Shown: one piece after another, positions 17,716 through 26,673 of the stretch
Position numbering within the stretch: position 1 is the stretch's first letter
Layout of the letters: each line of letters starts with the position of its first letter
DNA from: Treponema sp.
GTDB taxonomy: Bacteria > Spirochaetota > Spirochaetia > Treponematales > Breznakiellaceae
DNA length: 64,000 nucleotides
NCBI GenBank assembly: GCA_009777535.1
Contig: WRLP01000014.1
Coordinates: 1 to 64,000, forward strand
Reading direction: 5' to 3'
The notes under the pieces: generated by a model
The model's input: only the letters and a program-made list of their open reading frames with translations
What the model was told of the DNA's origin: nothing
The model's database searches: none
Made by a program: the position numbers and the translations under genes

Positions 17716-17907
17716 CGCAATTATATCATATATACCAATAGATTCGTGTCAACTAACTAACAGTTTAATTTTAATCCAACTATCCGTATGTCTATTCTCT
17801 TGGTGTAATTGTCGTTATTATGCTTTCGTTATCATCCCTGCCCTTGAGGGCAGTTGAGGTAAAGTCATTGTCCGCTCATTAGGGCATGCGATCAAGAAGG
17901 AGTTTTT

Positions 17908-18348
17908 ATGAAAAAGTTGAGTTTTATTTGTTTTGTTTTATGGGCTGTGACAATTTGTGGATGTGTGACTCATCCAGCCATTGTTTGGAATGAATCACTG
18001 CCTGATGAAGAAATGGTTACGATTTATTGGATTACGGCAGGGGTTAATCCCGTTTCGTATAATGGTATAAATATTGATTGGAATTTAAAAAAAACAGGTT
18101 GGAATCCAATTAAAATTCCGGAAGGTGTTGTTACATTTGAGCTGAAGGGGAAACAGTACGATAGTGGTCCAGGTTATCGATATGTATATAATTGGGATGG
18201 GATTTCTTTTTCTTTTAATTTTGAAAAAGGAAGGGAATATACTGTTTCACCTTTGTACGCAACGATAAATGTCTATGATGGTAAATCAAACGGAATGGGG
18301 AAGAAAAATCTAATTGAGGCGATAAGACCTGAATGGGAGCGAAAATAA
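17908..18348 (+). CDS. Small lipoprotein, first of a tandem trio
   Basis: A 146-residue protein with an N-terminal signal peptide ending ICGC, a lipobox with the cysteine in the right place. The mature part contains YNGINIDWNLK and a later KGREYTVSP. The next gene encodes a clear paralogue, and even the leader (AAGAAGGAGTTTTTATG) is identical in the two, so they arose by duplication. No enzyme motif is seen; probably an envelope lipoprotein of unknown role. AT-rich compared with surrounding housekeeping genes. Confidence 0.75.
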   Translation: MKKLSFICFVLWAVTICGCVTHPAIVWNESLPDEEMVTIYWITAGVNPVSYNGINIDWNLKKTGWNPIKIPEGVVTFELKGKQYDSGPGYRYVYNWDGISFSFNFEKGREYTVSPLYATINVYDGKSNGMGKKNLIEAIRPEWERK

Positions 18349-18376
18349 TTACCTGCTCAATTTGGGCAGGTAATTA
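18346..18376 (+). terminator. Hairpin between tandem lipoprotein genes
   Basis: TAATTACCTGC (starting at the stop codon) pairs perfectly with GCAGGTAATTA at 18366-18376 around a 9-nt loop. There is no T-run, so it may stabilise or attenuate the message rather than terminate it. Confidence 0.4.
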
Positions 18377-18389
18377 AGAAGGAGTTTTT

Positions 18390-18848
18390 ATGAAAAAGAT
18401 GGGCTTTGTTTGTTTTGTTTTTTCACTATTATCATGCACGACAAGCGCAAAAATTGTATACGATGATACTGTTCCATTGGAAAGCACATCATGGCTTTCT
18501 TTGTACAATGTTGGTACTGTTATCGCATACAATGGAATGGGCGTTAACTGGAAGTTAGGAGCGACCAAAATGCTTCAAATACCAGCAGGCGATACAATTT
18601 TGGAGGTAGATCTTAATAGTATGCGCAGAGGCACTACTTACGGAGATAATATAATGCTTTTTGCTTACGTTTTTGAGCCGCAAAAGCAATATTTTTTTGA
18701 GTTAAACAGAAGTATGTCCACGCGGGGTTTAAATATTTATAAATATGACTTTGGAGAAAAGATTCCAGTTTCATATAAAAAACATAAGGAGCATTATTTT
18801 GAATTCGTTCCGTTTTTAAATGCTCCTGGTAGAATTATCTTAAATTAA
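18390..18848 (+). CDS. Small lipoprotein, second of the trio
   Basis: A 152-residue lipoprotein with signal peptide ending LLSC. It shares with its upstream neighbour the pattern KIVYDDTVP, YNGMGVNWKLG and a following IPAGDTILEV strand. The same kind of IP/VP-x-G-D segment occurs in the third protein. Function unknown; it probably sits on the outer face of a membrane. AAGGAG precedes the ATG at good spacing. Confidence 0.75.
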   Translation: MKKMGFVCFVFSLLSCTTSAKIVYDDTVPLESTSWLSLYNVGTVIAYNGMGVNWKLGATKMLQIPAGDTILEVDLNSMRRGTTYGDNIMLFAYVFEPQKQYFFELNRSMSTRGLNIYKYDFGEKIPVSYKKHKEHYFEFVPFLNAPGRIILN

Positions 18849-18861
18849 CAGGGAGTAAAAA

Positions 18862-19371
18862 ATGAAAAAAACAGTATTGTACACTTTAATAATTGTTGGA
18901 ATTACAACGTTGCTGCTATCTTGCATCGGTCTAACTCATAAAATAGTTGTTGATGAAAATAATCCCGTGGATCAAAATGCTGTAATAACATTTGTCAGCC
19001 ATCGCGAAAAGGGGGTTTTTTTAATAAAAGACTGGAATAATATCAATGTTATGGAAAGTTTTTACGGGGGAAAAGCCATATCAAGTAATGATAGGCACAT
19101 GTTTACAGTTCCTTCTGGAGATAGTACTTTTATATTCGATGTTAGGTACACATTTGATTCTAATTATACATCAACTGCCTACACCATTGAGAATGTGGAG
19201 TTGCAGTTCTATTTGGAAGCCGGAAAAAATTATCAAGTAAGAGGAAGATATAAAGGATTAGGTCTCTTTAAGGGGCATGAATTATTCGTGGAGATTTATG
19301 ATATGACAAATAGTTCTACATTGTTACGCGAGTGGAAAGTAGGAGAAACAGGAGTAGGAATTAGATTGTAA
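18862..19371 (+). CDS. Small lipoprotein, third of the trio
   Basis: A 169-residue lipoprotein (signal peptide ending LLLSC). It is the most diverged of the three but keeps KIVVDENNP at the start of the mature region, a DWNNINV segment and VPSGDSTFIFDV. It follows the second gene by 13 bp, with GGGAG before the ATG, so the genes probably share a transcript. No known family recognised. Confidence 0.7.
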   Translation: MKKTVLYTLIIVGITTLLLSCIGLTHKIVVDENNPVDQNAVITFVSHREKGVFLIKDWNNINVMESFYGGKAISSNDRHMFTVPSGDSTFIFDVRYTFDSNYTSTAYTIENVELQFYLEAGKNYQVRGRYKGLGLFKGHELFVEIYDMTNSSTLLREWKVGETGVGIRL

Positions 19372-19408
19372 TTAAAGGATCAGTATTATTAAAGGAAATA
19401 TAGTACCC

Positions 19409-21121
19409 ATGAAACGCCATTTTTTAACTGTTTTCTTTATCTTAACCCTTCTCTCCCCCGTTAACATTTTTTCACAGCAGGCGCCTTCTGCCGGCGTGCT
19501 GCGGGATTATGTGGGTTTGATCAATCAAACCTACCATCCCGGCATTGTTGCATATTTCGAGAAGATGAAGGACGACCTCGATAGAAGGGGGGAAAGCAAT
19601 GCCGTTAAGGGGATCGAGATTTTTCTTAGGGGAGCGACAGGTTCGGGTTTTATTATTGAAGACGCTCAGGGAAACCTTTATGTGATTACCAACAATCATG
19701 TAATATCCCAGGCCCATTCCCTTTCGATAACATTTGAGCGTCAGGACGGTTTTAAAAAGCAGCTTGATAATCTTAGAATTATTGCCGCCGATGAGGAGGC
19801 TGATCTGGCGCTGCTGGCATTTGCCGACGGAGACAAACCCATGGATCGTGGTTTGAGTTTTCTCAGCCGTTCGATAGATGAGGGAGAAGATGTATATGCC
19901 GCTGGTTTTCCAGCGCTGGGGGCAACGTCTCTGTGGCAGTTCAGCCGGGGCATGGTATCCAATGCCTTCGCAAGATTTCCCAAAAGCGTTTTCGATGAAA
20001 CCCTGATAGGGCCGTTCATTCAGCATACCGCTCAGATTGATCCCGGCAATTCCGGCGGTCCCCTTCTGGTAATTCAACAGAATGTTCCGGCGGGGTATGC
20101 CGTTGCGGGTATCAATACCCTAAGCGGTCTGCGGAGGCAGGCGGCGAACTATGCCGTTCCGGCCGGTACCGCCCAAACCTTTATTGACAGTGCCCTTAAC
20201 CCAAAACCGGAAACCTACAGGGCTGCCCTGGATCAGCGGCTTACCCAATTTGTGGAAGGCCTGGGGGTTAACAGGGCGGTATATCCCCATATCGCAGAAT
20301 ATCTTTCAACAGTTTGTGTGGGCGAAAACGCAGAATACGCCATGTCGGAATTGTACGAAAGGGGCAATGTTTCGGTCAGACGTGCCTTTATCGACAAATT
20401 TGAAGACAGTGTGGTAGGCGCAATGGGTTATGCTGTCGCATGGGTAATTGAGGGAAGCATACGCAGCCAGGGCGTACTCAGATCATCGGTAAAAGAAGTA
20501 ACCGGAGACGGCGAAGAATACACTGTGGTTTTTTCCGTTAACGACAATGATCATGAATCCAAATGGTTACTGGAACACGGCAACTGGCGGATTAGAAGTT
20601 TTGGCAGTCTTGCCGCAGGGGATCAAACCCTGATTAGCCGGAGACAGGCCAGGCAGAGAACAAGGGATAGGCTGCGGCTCGACAGCGATGCCCATATCGA
20701 AATCGGTTATGCCAATCTTTTTGATAAGGCCCCCGCCGCTATGTATCTTTCCGCCGACTTTTTCAGCGGTGTTTTTGGAGCCAAATTGATAATTGCCTCA
20801 GCGGATTTCTGGAGTCTCGGATGCTTTGTTGGTTACCGCCCCGAATTTTCCGCAGGGAAATTTGGCATAATGCCTTATGCGCGGATAGGTATTGACTTTC
20901 AGCATGATCAAGAATGGACGGACTATGAGAACCAGGAATGGGGTGCACTCGGTTTTCCGCTCGTATTTATGGGACAGGCCGGCCTTAAAATAACCAGTTC
21001 CTATGCGCCCGGCCTCTTTTTTGGTATGGCATTCCAGTATAACATCTTTAATCTTATGGACTTTAAATATGATAAAGCAATGAAAATGGCTCTCAGCGTA
21101 ACTATTGGTTATGCATTTTAA
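19409..21121 (+). CDS. Secreted trypsin-like serine protease with C-terminal extension
   Basis: A 570-residue exported protein (signal peptide to about residue 22). The S1 peptidase domain spans about 75-270 with the triad H97 (NNHV), D132 (ADLALL) and S215 (GNSGGPL), like HtrA enzymes but without a visible PDZ domain. The C-terminal part from about 430 has alternating strands (ARIGIDFQHDQ, QAGLKITSSYAPGLFFGMAF) and ends YAF, suggesting a small beta-barrel or autotransporter-like domain. This is distinct from the housekeeping HtrA at 2087-3592. Substrates unknown. Confidence 0.8.
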   Translation: MKRHFLTVFFILTLLSPVNIFSQQAPSAGVLRDYVGLINQTYHPGIVAYFEKMKDDLDRRGESNAVKGIEIFLRGATGSGFIIEDAQGNLYVITNNHVISQAHSLSITFERQDGFKKQLDNLRIIAADEEADLALLAFADGDKPMDRGLSFLSRSIDEGEDVYAAGFPALGATSLWQFSRGMVSNAFARFPKSVFDETLIGPFIQHTAQIDPGNSGGPLLVIQQNVPAGYAVAGINTLSGLRRQAANYAVPAGTAQTFIDSALNPKPETYRAALDQRLTQFVEGLGVNRAVYPHIAEYLSTVCVGENAEYAMSELYERGNVSVRRAFIDKFEDSVVGAMGYAVAWVIEGSIRSQGVLRSSVKEVTGDGEEYTVVFSVNDNDHESKWLLEHGNWRIRSFGSLAAGDQTLISRRQARQRTRDRLRLDSDAHIEIGYANLFDKAPAAMYLSADFFSGVFGAKLIIASADFWSLGCFVGYRPEFSAGKFGIMPYARIGIDFQHDQEWTDYENQEWGALGFPLVFMGQAGLKITSSYAPGLFFGMAFQYNIFNLMDFKYDKAMKMALSVTIGYAF

Positions 21122-21143
21122 GGTTTTTCTGTTGTATTAGTGA

Positions 21144-21149
21144 TATAAT
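21144..21149 (+). promoter_or_regulatory. Candidate -10 element
   Basis: TATAAT lies 28 bp before the ATG of the long repeat lipoprotein, with AGGAGGG between them. No convincing -35 is seen. Confidence 0.3.
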
Positions 21150-21177
21150 GGTAAATATATCCATCAGGAGGGTTATT

Positions 21178-24177
21178 ATGTTTGGAAAGAGAAAAGCGCA
21201 TGTAATATCGTGCGTGGCGGTTCTGTCATTGGCGCTGGTATTTGCCATCACGACCATTGGCTGTCCCACAAGCGGCAGCGGAGGCGGAGGAGGGGGAAGA
21301 GGCAATACATGGAAAGCCCCGGATGGTACGGAAATAACCATTTCCGGCAGTACTTTTACAATAATAGTCCCATCTGCCGGGGACGGATTTGTTTCTGCCA
21401 GGAGTAATATCAGGGGAAATATAAACCAACGCACCGATGAAGAGATGGAAATTACAATAACCCGGTACTCTATAAACGGGGGTAGGTCCTGGTTAAGCAA
21501 AGAACAGTTTATAGACGAACTGATAAAAGACAATGTGGGTGAATCTAATTGGAACTCAATGACCAACGAACAGAAAAATATTCTTAGAGAGAGTTCTGTG
21601 TATACTGGTTCATCTAATGTCAGAAGTCTTCCGGTCTTCTTAAAATTGGCATACTATGAATTGCCTGATGTAAATCAGCTTGTCATAACGCAAACTGTTA
21701 CAACCACTACCACTTCCAATCCTACCAGTACCAGTAACGACACTATAGTTTTTCAACAAGCAGGTACAAGGACGGTTCCTGCCAACCTTGAAGGTCGCTG
21801 GGTATATGAAAGCGCTCCAAACACAATTTTACTGGATTTTACTATTAACCAGTTAGTCCGTAGGCCTGCAGGCGGCGGTTCAACTTTGACTTTCTATGTA
21901 GAGGAAGCCAATGGAAAACTTGAAATAGGCACAAGCCCCGGCATATTTACGCAAACATTCTGCGAATCCTACGCAATAAGCGATGGTGTTCTTACCTTTA
22001 CAGGCGGTCAAAGCGAATCATGGTATCCTGGCGGTGAATTTACAAAATATATATTTCCACCTGCAAACGTTACAATCCTCCCGCTTACTTTTGATCAGTG
22101 GGCAAGCGGTAATATTCCCAATTACAATGTAGAGCAATGGTTCAGCTTTGTTGCTACTGCCGCGACACAGTATATACATATTAATTTTGGCACTTCGAGC
22201 GATTTATATGTACAGGTTTATGACAGAGATGCGGAAACAGTAGGCAGTGAAACAAATTTTTGGGGCAACACTAGCCGTACATCCCGAACATTGATACCAG
22301 GGCAAACCTACTATATCAGGGTAAGAGCATCATCATCCGGTACTTATTCTATTTTATTTAATGCGTCGACTACAGCCCCGGAATATACATGGACGGCGCC
22401 AACCAATGCAGTTCCTCTTACCGCGGGTACTTGGCTTGACAGCAGCATTGCAACTGTAGGCGGCGATGCCTGGTACTCATTTAATGTTACTGCCGCAAAT
22501 ACATACCGTATTTGGTGGAATGACTCCGGACAAGGCAATGGAGTGAAAACCCAAAATGTTAGTGTAACAGCCTTTAACCCAGACGGAACTACAAGATTTA
22601 CAAATCTTGATTCCGCGTGGTCATCAAGCAATGCGGCTACTAATGGTTTTACTCCCACTGCAGACGGTACGATTTATCTTCAGGTAACCGCTACAGCAAC
22701 ACCCGGAGGAACTTATGGCATTGTTTATACCGAAAATGACAATAATAGACCGGTTGCACCCTTTTCTCCGCCTAATGTCACACAGCTTACAGACAGCCAA
22801 TGGAGAGATGACGAGATTACTTCAGCATCTGGCAGCGTTATGTGGTACTCTTTCCCTGTTACCAACGGGACATACCGCATCTGGTGGAATGAAAGCGGCA
22901 GTAATGGCGATGGAACAAAAACTCTGGATGTCAGCGTAGCCGGTTTTTTCAGCGATGGAAGCGAGGCTTTTGCCAGCCAGTCAACAGGCTGGACAACAGC
23001 CCGAACTATTACAGTAGCTGCTCCTGACACTGTCTATCTTAGGGTTACCCCGGCCTACTCAGGGGAAACGGGCACATTCGCAATCATTTACAGCAGTACC
23101 CTTACTGCAAGGCCCATTGAGATTCCTGCCGCCGCTACGGCTCTTACCGCGAATACATGGGTAAATGGCGAAATAACCGAAGCATCAGGTAATGTATTAT
23201 GGTACTCTTTCCCTGTTACCAACGGAACATATTACATATGGTGGAATGAAAGAGGCCTTACCAATGGAAACGGATTAAAAACTCTGGATATCAACGTAGC
23301 CGCCTATTTCGGTGATGGAAGCCAGGCTTTTGCCACCCAGCCATCCGGCTGGTCAACTCCCAGAAGCGTAACAGTGGCGGAGACCGGTACTGTCTATCTT
23401 AGGGTTACCCCTGCTTCCACCGGGGCAACAGGCACGTTTGGAATTGTTTTCAGTACAACAAGCACAAGGCCGACCGGGTCTTTCAGTCCCTTGCCTGTTT
23501 CTACTGCACTAACTGCCGATACATGGGTGGACGGCGAAATTACTGCGGCATCAGACGGTGTAGCATGGTATTCTTTCCCTGTTTCCTATGGATCATATTA
23601 TATCTGGTGGAATGAAGGCGGCTATACCAATGGAAACGGCTTAAAAACCCTGGATGTCAACGTAATCGGCTATTACAGCGATGGAACAGAGGCTTTTTCC
23701 AGCCAGTCAACCGGCTGGTCAACACCTCAAGCTATTACCGCAACTGCTTCTGATACTGTTTATCTTAGGGTAGCTCCTGCTTCAAGCGGGGCAACAGGTA
23801 CGTTTGGCATTGTTTTTAGTGCAATCAATACAAGGCCGTCACTACCCTTTAATCCCCCAGATGTTACCACGCTCACTGAGGGATTTTGGGCAAATGGTAA
23901 TATTCCTGTTGCAAACGGCAGTCAATGGTTCAGCTTTGTTGCTACTGCCGCAACTCAATATATACATGTTGGCTATCTTACGTTGACCGATTTGTATATA
24001 CAAGTTTATCAAATTGATGGAACAGCAGTAGGAGAGGAAACAAATCTCTATAATACTGCTACAAGCATTAACCGGACGGTAATGCCCGGGCAAATGTACT
24101 ACATCAGGGTAAGGCCATGGAGTCCTAATAACTCCGGTACCTACAATATCAAGTTTAGCACATCTGCGACTCCTTAA
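21178..24177 (+). CDS. Large repeat-containing surface lipoprotein
   Basis: A 999-residue protein with a lipoprotein signal (TTIGC at about residues 25-29) and a Gly-rich linker. The second half has four tandem repeats of about 100-120 residues, each with WYSFPV or WYSFNV, then YxIWWNE or YRIWWND, then TVYLRVTPA or IYLQVTA. Two further beta-sandwich units flank them, with QWFSFVATAATQYIH and GQTYYIRVRA or GQMYYIRVRP, which resemble bacterial pre-peptidase C-terminal (PPC) domains. The ATG at 21178 has AGGAGGG upstream and begins a normal signal peptide, so the earlier start is not used. Probably a surface-exposed adhesin-like or binding protein; function unproven. Confidence 0.8.
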   Translation: MFGKRKAHVISCVAVLSLALVFAITTIGCPTSGSGGGGGGRGNTWKAPDGTEITISGSTFTIIVPSAGDGFVSARSNIRGNINQRTDEEMEITITRYSINGGRSWLSKEQFIDELIKDNVGESNWNSMTNEQKNILRESSVYTGSSNVRSLPVFLKLAYYELPDVNQLVITQTVTTTTTSNPTSTSNDTIVFQQAGTRTVPANLEGRWVYESAPNTILLDFTINQLVRRPAGGGSTLTFYVEEANGKLEIGTSPGIFTQTFCESYAISDGVLTFTGGQSESWYPGGEFTKYIFPPANVTILPLTFDQWASGNIPNYNVEQWFSFVATAATQYIHINFGTSSDLYVQVYDRDAETVGSETNFWGNTSRTSRTLIPGQTYYIRVRASSSGTYSILFNASTTAPEYTWTAPTNAVPLTAGTWLDSSIATVGGDAWYSFNVTAANTYRIWWNDSGQGNGVKTQNVSVTAFNPDGTTRFTNLDSAWSSSNAATNGFTPTADGTIYLQVTATATPGGTYGIVYTENDNNRPVAPFSPPNVTQLTDSQWRDDEITSASGSVMWYSFPVTNGTYRIWWNESGSNGDGTKTLDVSVAGFFSDGSEAFASQSTGWTTARTITVAAPDTVYLRVTPAYSGETGTFAIIYSSTLTARPIEIPAAATALTANTWVNGEITEASGNVLWYSFPVTNGTYYIWWNERGLTNGNGLKTLDINVAAYFGDGSQAFATQPSGWSTPRSVTVAETGTVYLRVTPASTGATGTFGIVFSTTSTRPTGSFSPLPVSTALTADTWVDGEITAASDGVAWYSFPVSYGSYYIWWNEGGYTNGNGLKTLDVNVIGYYSDGTEAFSSQSTGWSTPQAITATASDTVYLRVAPASSGATGTFGIVFSAINTRPSLPFNPPDVTTLTEGFWANGNIPVANGSQWFSFVATAATQYIHVGYLTLTDLYIQVYQIDGTAVGEETNLYNTATSINRTVMPGQMYYIRVRPWSPNNSGTYNIKFSTSATP

Positions 24178-24200
24178 AGCGGGGTAAAGCAATGTAAAGC

Positions 24201-24232
24201 AAGCGGCTCGCAACAGCGGGCCGCTTTTTTTT
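24201..24232 (+). terminator. Intrinsic terminator
   Basis: AAGCGGCTCG pairs with CGGGCCGCTT (one G-T pair) around a 6-nt loop and runs into eight T residues counting the stem end. It ends the repeat lipoprotein transcript. Confidence 0.9.
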
Positions 24233-24242
24233 CTTTACCGCA

Positions 24243-24580
24243 GGCGTTCCAATACTTTGACAATTGCAAAAATATATGCCCAAAAAAAGGTAAAAAGTAG
24301 AAGGTAAAAGGTAAAATTCGCAGGCGTTTCACTACTTTGGCAATTACAGAAATGTGTGCCCAGAATAGGTAATTGAAGCGATGTGCAAAGCCATGCCAGA
24401 GGCATCGGCGTGGTTATAAAAAAGCGATTTACACAATAATGAATCTCGATGTTTGTTAATCTGGTTTTGCTTAAAAAAAGTATGTCTATCAGACCGTCAG
24501 CCTCTGGCATGGCTTTGCACATCGCTTTATGTTATGTTTTAGGCACACATTTCTGTAGTCGCCATAGCCGTGGAAAAGCC
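24243..24580. repeat. Foldback repeat element, copy 2, with 28-bp internal palindrome
   Basis: Arms in direct orientation lie at 24243-24281 and 24323-24361, linked by an A/G-rich spacer; the inverted arm is at 24541-24580. Inside, 24376-24403 (AAGCGATGTGCAAAGC...) is perfectly inverted at 24500-24527, so nested stems can form. The inverted arm stops one base short of the AAA ATPase stop codon. No coding capacity is seen. Confidence 0.8.
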
Positions 24581-24581
24581 C

Positions 24582-25892
24582 TCATAAAAATATCGCCATA
24601 TATAACGGAAGCTTATCAACTTTTTCCGATACGCTTACATTGTTTGACGATAACTTAATTCCGTATTGAACTCCGTAATTTTTTATTATATTGTCCATTG
24701 ATTTTGATTTTGTATTCCCTGCGGATTTTACTTCTACCGCAGCTGCCTGGGATTTACACCTAATAAAGAAGTCTATCTCTATTTGATTGCGGTATTGATA
24801 GTAATAAAGTTTTTTCCCCTGTTTACCAAAAATGTCGGCGATTATGTTTTCGTAAAGCGCGCCCTTATATATACCAAGCCTGCCGTCAATTATATCCGCC
24901 TGGGAGCCGTCTTCCAGCATGGCGGTTAACAAGCCGGTATCACGCATATAGACCTTGAATGAATCGTTTATCGCATTGCCTTCGAGGGGAAGTTCCGGGG
25001 TACGAAGATTATAACAAAAATTGATTATTCCGGCTTCATATAGCCATTCCAGGCTGCCAGCAAATTTTCTGGCTGTTCCATTTCTTTCAACAGTACTGTA
25101 CTGGAACTTTTTGTAATCCTTTGCAAGCTGTTTTGGAATGGAACGAAAACAGGAGCGGGCTTTTACTTTCTCGCTGCCTTCCGCATATTTGCCAATGTCT
25201 GTTTCATAATCGCTTAAAATGCCCCTTTGCAATTTAAGAACTGAACTGAAATTACCGGTATCTGCAAATTCCTGCACAACCCGGGGCATTCCGCCTACAG
25301 CTATATATTCACGAAAAAACTCCATCATGCGATCATGCATGGCATGGGGAACTTTTTCTTTTAGTTCAAAATATCCCTTTATGTCCATGATGGATTGTTC
25401 TGAAACGCCCCGTGCCCACAGGTATTCCTCAAAATCGAGAGAATACATTTCCAAATGCTCAACATGACCCACCGGATACGACGGTATCTCCTTTATCTTG
25501 ATACCCAGCAAAGAGCCGGTCGCTATACATTCAAAACGGCCATCCAGGGTGATGAACTTTAGCGCAGTCTGCGCATTGGGGCAGTTTTGAATTTCGTCCA
25601 GAAAAATCAGAGTTTTACCGGGAATCAGACTGGTTTTAGGAACACGAAGGGATATTTGCCTGACCAGGGTATTAATGTCCAAATCACCGTCAAAAATTGC
25701 TTTGTAGCCAGGATTCTCATCAAAATTGATATATACGGTATGCTGATACTGCTCCCGGGCAAATTGTAAAATGCTGAAGGTTTTGCCAACTTGCCGGGCG
25801 CCTTTTACAATTAGGGCCATTTTTTGGGGTTTACCATTCCATTCCAAAAGCTGGTTATATACCTTTCTTTGTAGCATATTTTTAATATGCAT
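24582..25892 (-). CDS. AAA ATPase of the AAA_14/DUF4143 type
   Basis: A 436-residue protein. Walker A is GARQVGKT at 31-38 and Walker B is LIFLDEIQ near 95-102. The C-terminal DUF4143 part ends with a nuclease-like YYYQYRNQIEIDFFI and VEVKSAGN (the DUF4143 tail often resembles a restriction-endonuclease fold). The family is common in anaerobes and spirochaetes, and its role is not settled. Two near ATGs (25892 and 25877) are possible, without a strong Shine-Dalgarno. Three motif copies of period 33 lie directly upstream, and foldback repeats flank the gene on both sides, so it lies in a mobile region. Confidence 0.85.
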   Translation of the reverse strand: MHIKNMLQRKVYNQLLEWNGKPQKMALIVKGARQVGKTFSILQFAREQYQHTVYINFDENPGYKAIFDGDLDINTLVRQISLRVPKTSLIPGKTLIFLDEIQNCPNAQTALKFITLDGRFECIATGSLLGIKIKEIPSYPVGHVEHLEMYSLDFEEYLWARGVSEQSIMDIKGYFELKEKVPHAMHDRMMEFFREYIAVGGMPRVVQEFADTGNFSSVLKLQRGILSDYETDIGKYAEGSEKVKARSCFRSIPKQLAKDYKKFQYSTVERNGTARKFAGSLEWLYEAGIINFCYNLRTPELPLEGNAINDSFKVYMRDTGLLTAMLEDGSQADIIDGRLGIYKGALYENIIADIFGKQGKKLYYYQYRNQIEIDFFIRCKSQAAAVEVKSAGNTKSKSMDNIIKNYGVQYGIKLSSNNVSVSEKVDKLPLYMAIFL

Positions 25893-25973
25893 ATTTTTAC
25901 GGCGAATGTCAATGATTTATTACATATATTTACGGCGAATATCAACATCAAGTTGCATGTTTTTACAGCGAAA
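25891..25973. repeat. Three direct repeats of period 33 before the ATPase gene
   Basis: The motif TTTACGGCGAA occurs at 25896-25906 and 25929-25939, and as TTTACAGCGAA at 25962-25972, exactly 33 bp apart each time. On the coding strand it reads TTCGCCGTAAA and the copies begin at the start codon. The layout looks like an operator array (about three helical turns per copy). The bases 25974-26098 hold only A/G-rich linker sequence. Confidence 0.6.
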
Positions 25974-26098
25974 AGGTGATCCAAAAAAGGTAAAAATTAT
26001 AAATTAAAAGGTAAATTCTAGTCCGCAATCATTGTTTGTTTCCATCGTTTGGCATCTTTTCCCTGTTAACTTTTACTTTTTCCCTCTCTATATTCGTA

Positions 26099-26436
26099 GG
26101 CGTTTCACCACTTTGGTATTGCCAAAATGCATGCCTCTACGCCGGCGTTTCACTGCTTTGGCGATTGCAGAAATGTGTGCCCTAAAAAAGGTAAAAAGTA
26201 GAAGGTAAAAGGTAATATTCGTCAGCGTTTCACTGCTTTGGTATTGCCAAAATGCATGCCTCTACGCCGGCGTTTCACTGCTTTGGCTAATGCAGAAATG
26301 TGTGCCCAGAATAGGTAACGGGGGGTGTCAGGGGGTAAAAATGGCATGCTTGCATGACATTTTTACCCCTCTGACGGGTCCCCCATTTCCGTATTTAGGC
26401 ACACATTTCTGCTGCTGCCATAGCCGTGGAAAAGCC
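26099..26436. repeat. Foldback repeat element, copy 3, with tandem duplicated arms
   Basis: Four direct arms (26099-26135, 26144-26182, 26224-26260, 26269-26307) form two two-arm units of period 125 bp. An inverted arm follows at 26398-26436. Between the last two lies an imperfect palindrome, GGTAAAAATGGCATGC against GCATGACATTTTTACC, flanked by G- and C-runs (26321-26394). There is no gene here. Confidence 0.8.
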
Positions 26437-26459
26437 CCTCTTGATCATTTTTCTTATTT

Positions 26460-26489
26460 TTGATAACTTTATAGAACTGCGAATGATAT
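26460..26489 (+). promoter_or_regulatory. Candidate promoter for the tRNA-Thr / rpmG / secE operon
   Basis: TTGATA (26460-26465) and TGATAT (26484-26489) are 18 bp apart and lie about 31 bp before tRNA-Thr. The -10 is weak, but no better candidate lies between the repeat element and the tRNA. Confidence 0.4.
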
Positions 26490-26520
26490 TCAGCGGAAAA
26501 ACCGGTGTTTTTACGAAAAT

Positions 26521-26593
26521 GCCCTTGTAGCTCAGTTGGCAGAGCACATCCATGGTAAGGATGCGGTCAGCGGTTCGATTCCGCTTGAGGGCT
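26521..26593 (+). tRNA. tRNA-Thr (anticodon GGT)
   Basis: A 73-nt cloverleaf with acceptor GCCCTTG paired with TGAGGGC (two G-T pairs), D-arm GCTC...GAGC, anticodon loop ATGGTAA (GGT) and T-arm AGCGG/CCGCT with loop TTCGATT. CCA not encoded. It begins the ribosomal/RNA polymerase operon region. Confidence 0.95.
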
Positions 26594-26673
26594 GGAGATT
26601 TTTACTATGTAAAACTCGGTAGTTTAGCGGTAAAACGGGGTTTTCCCTTCAAAATGTAACAGGAGAGGCCATT

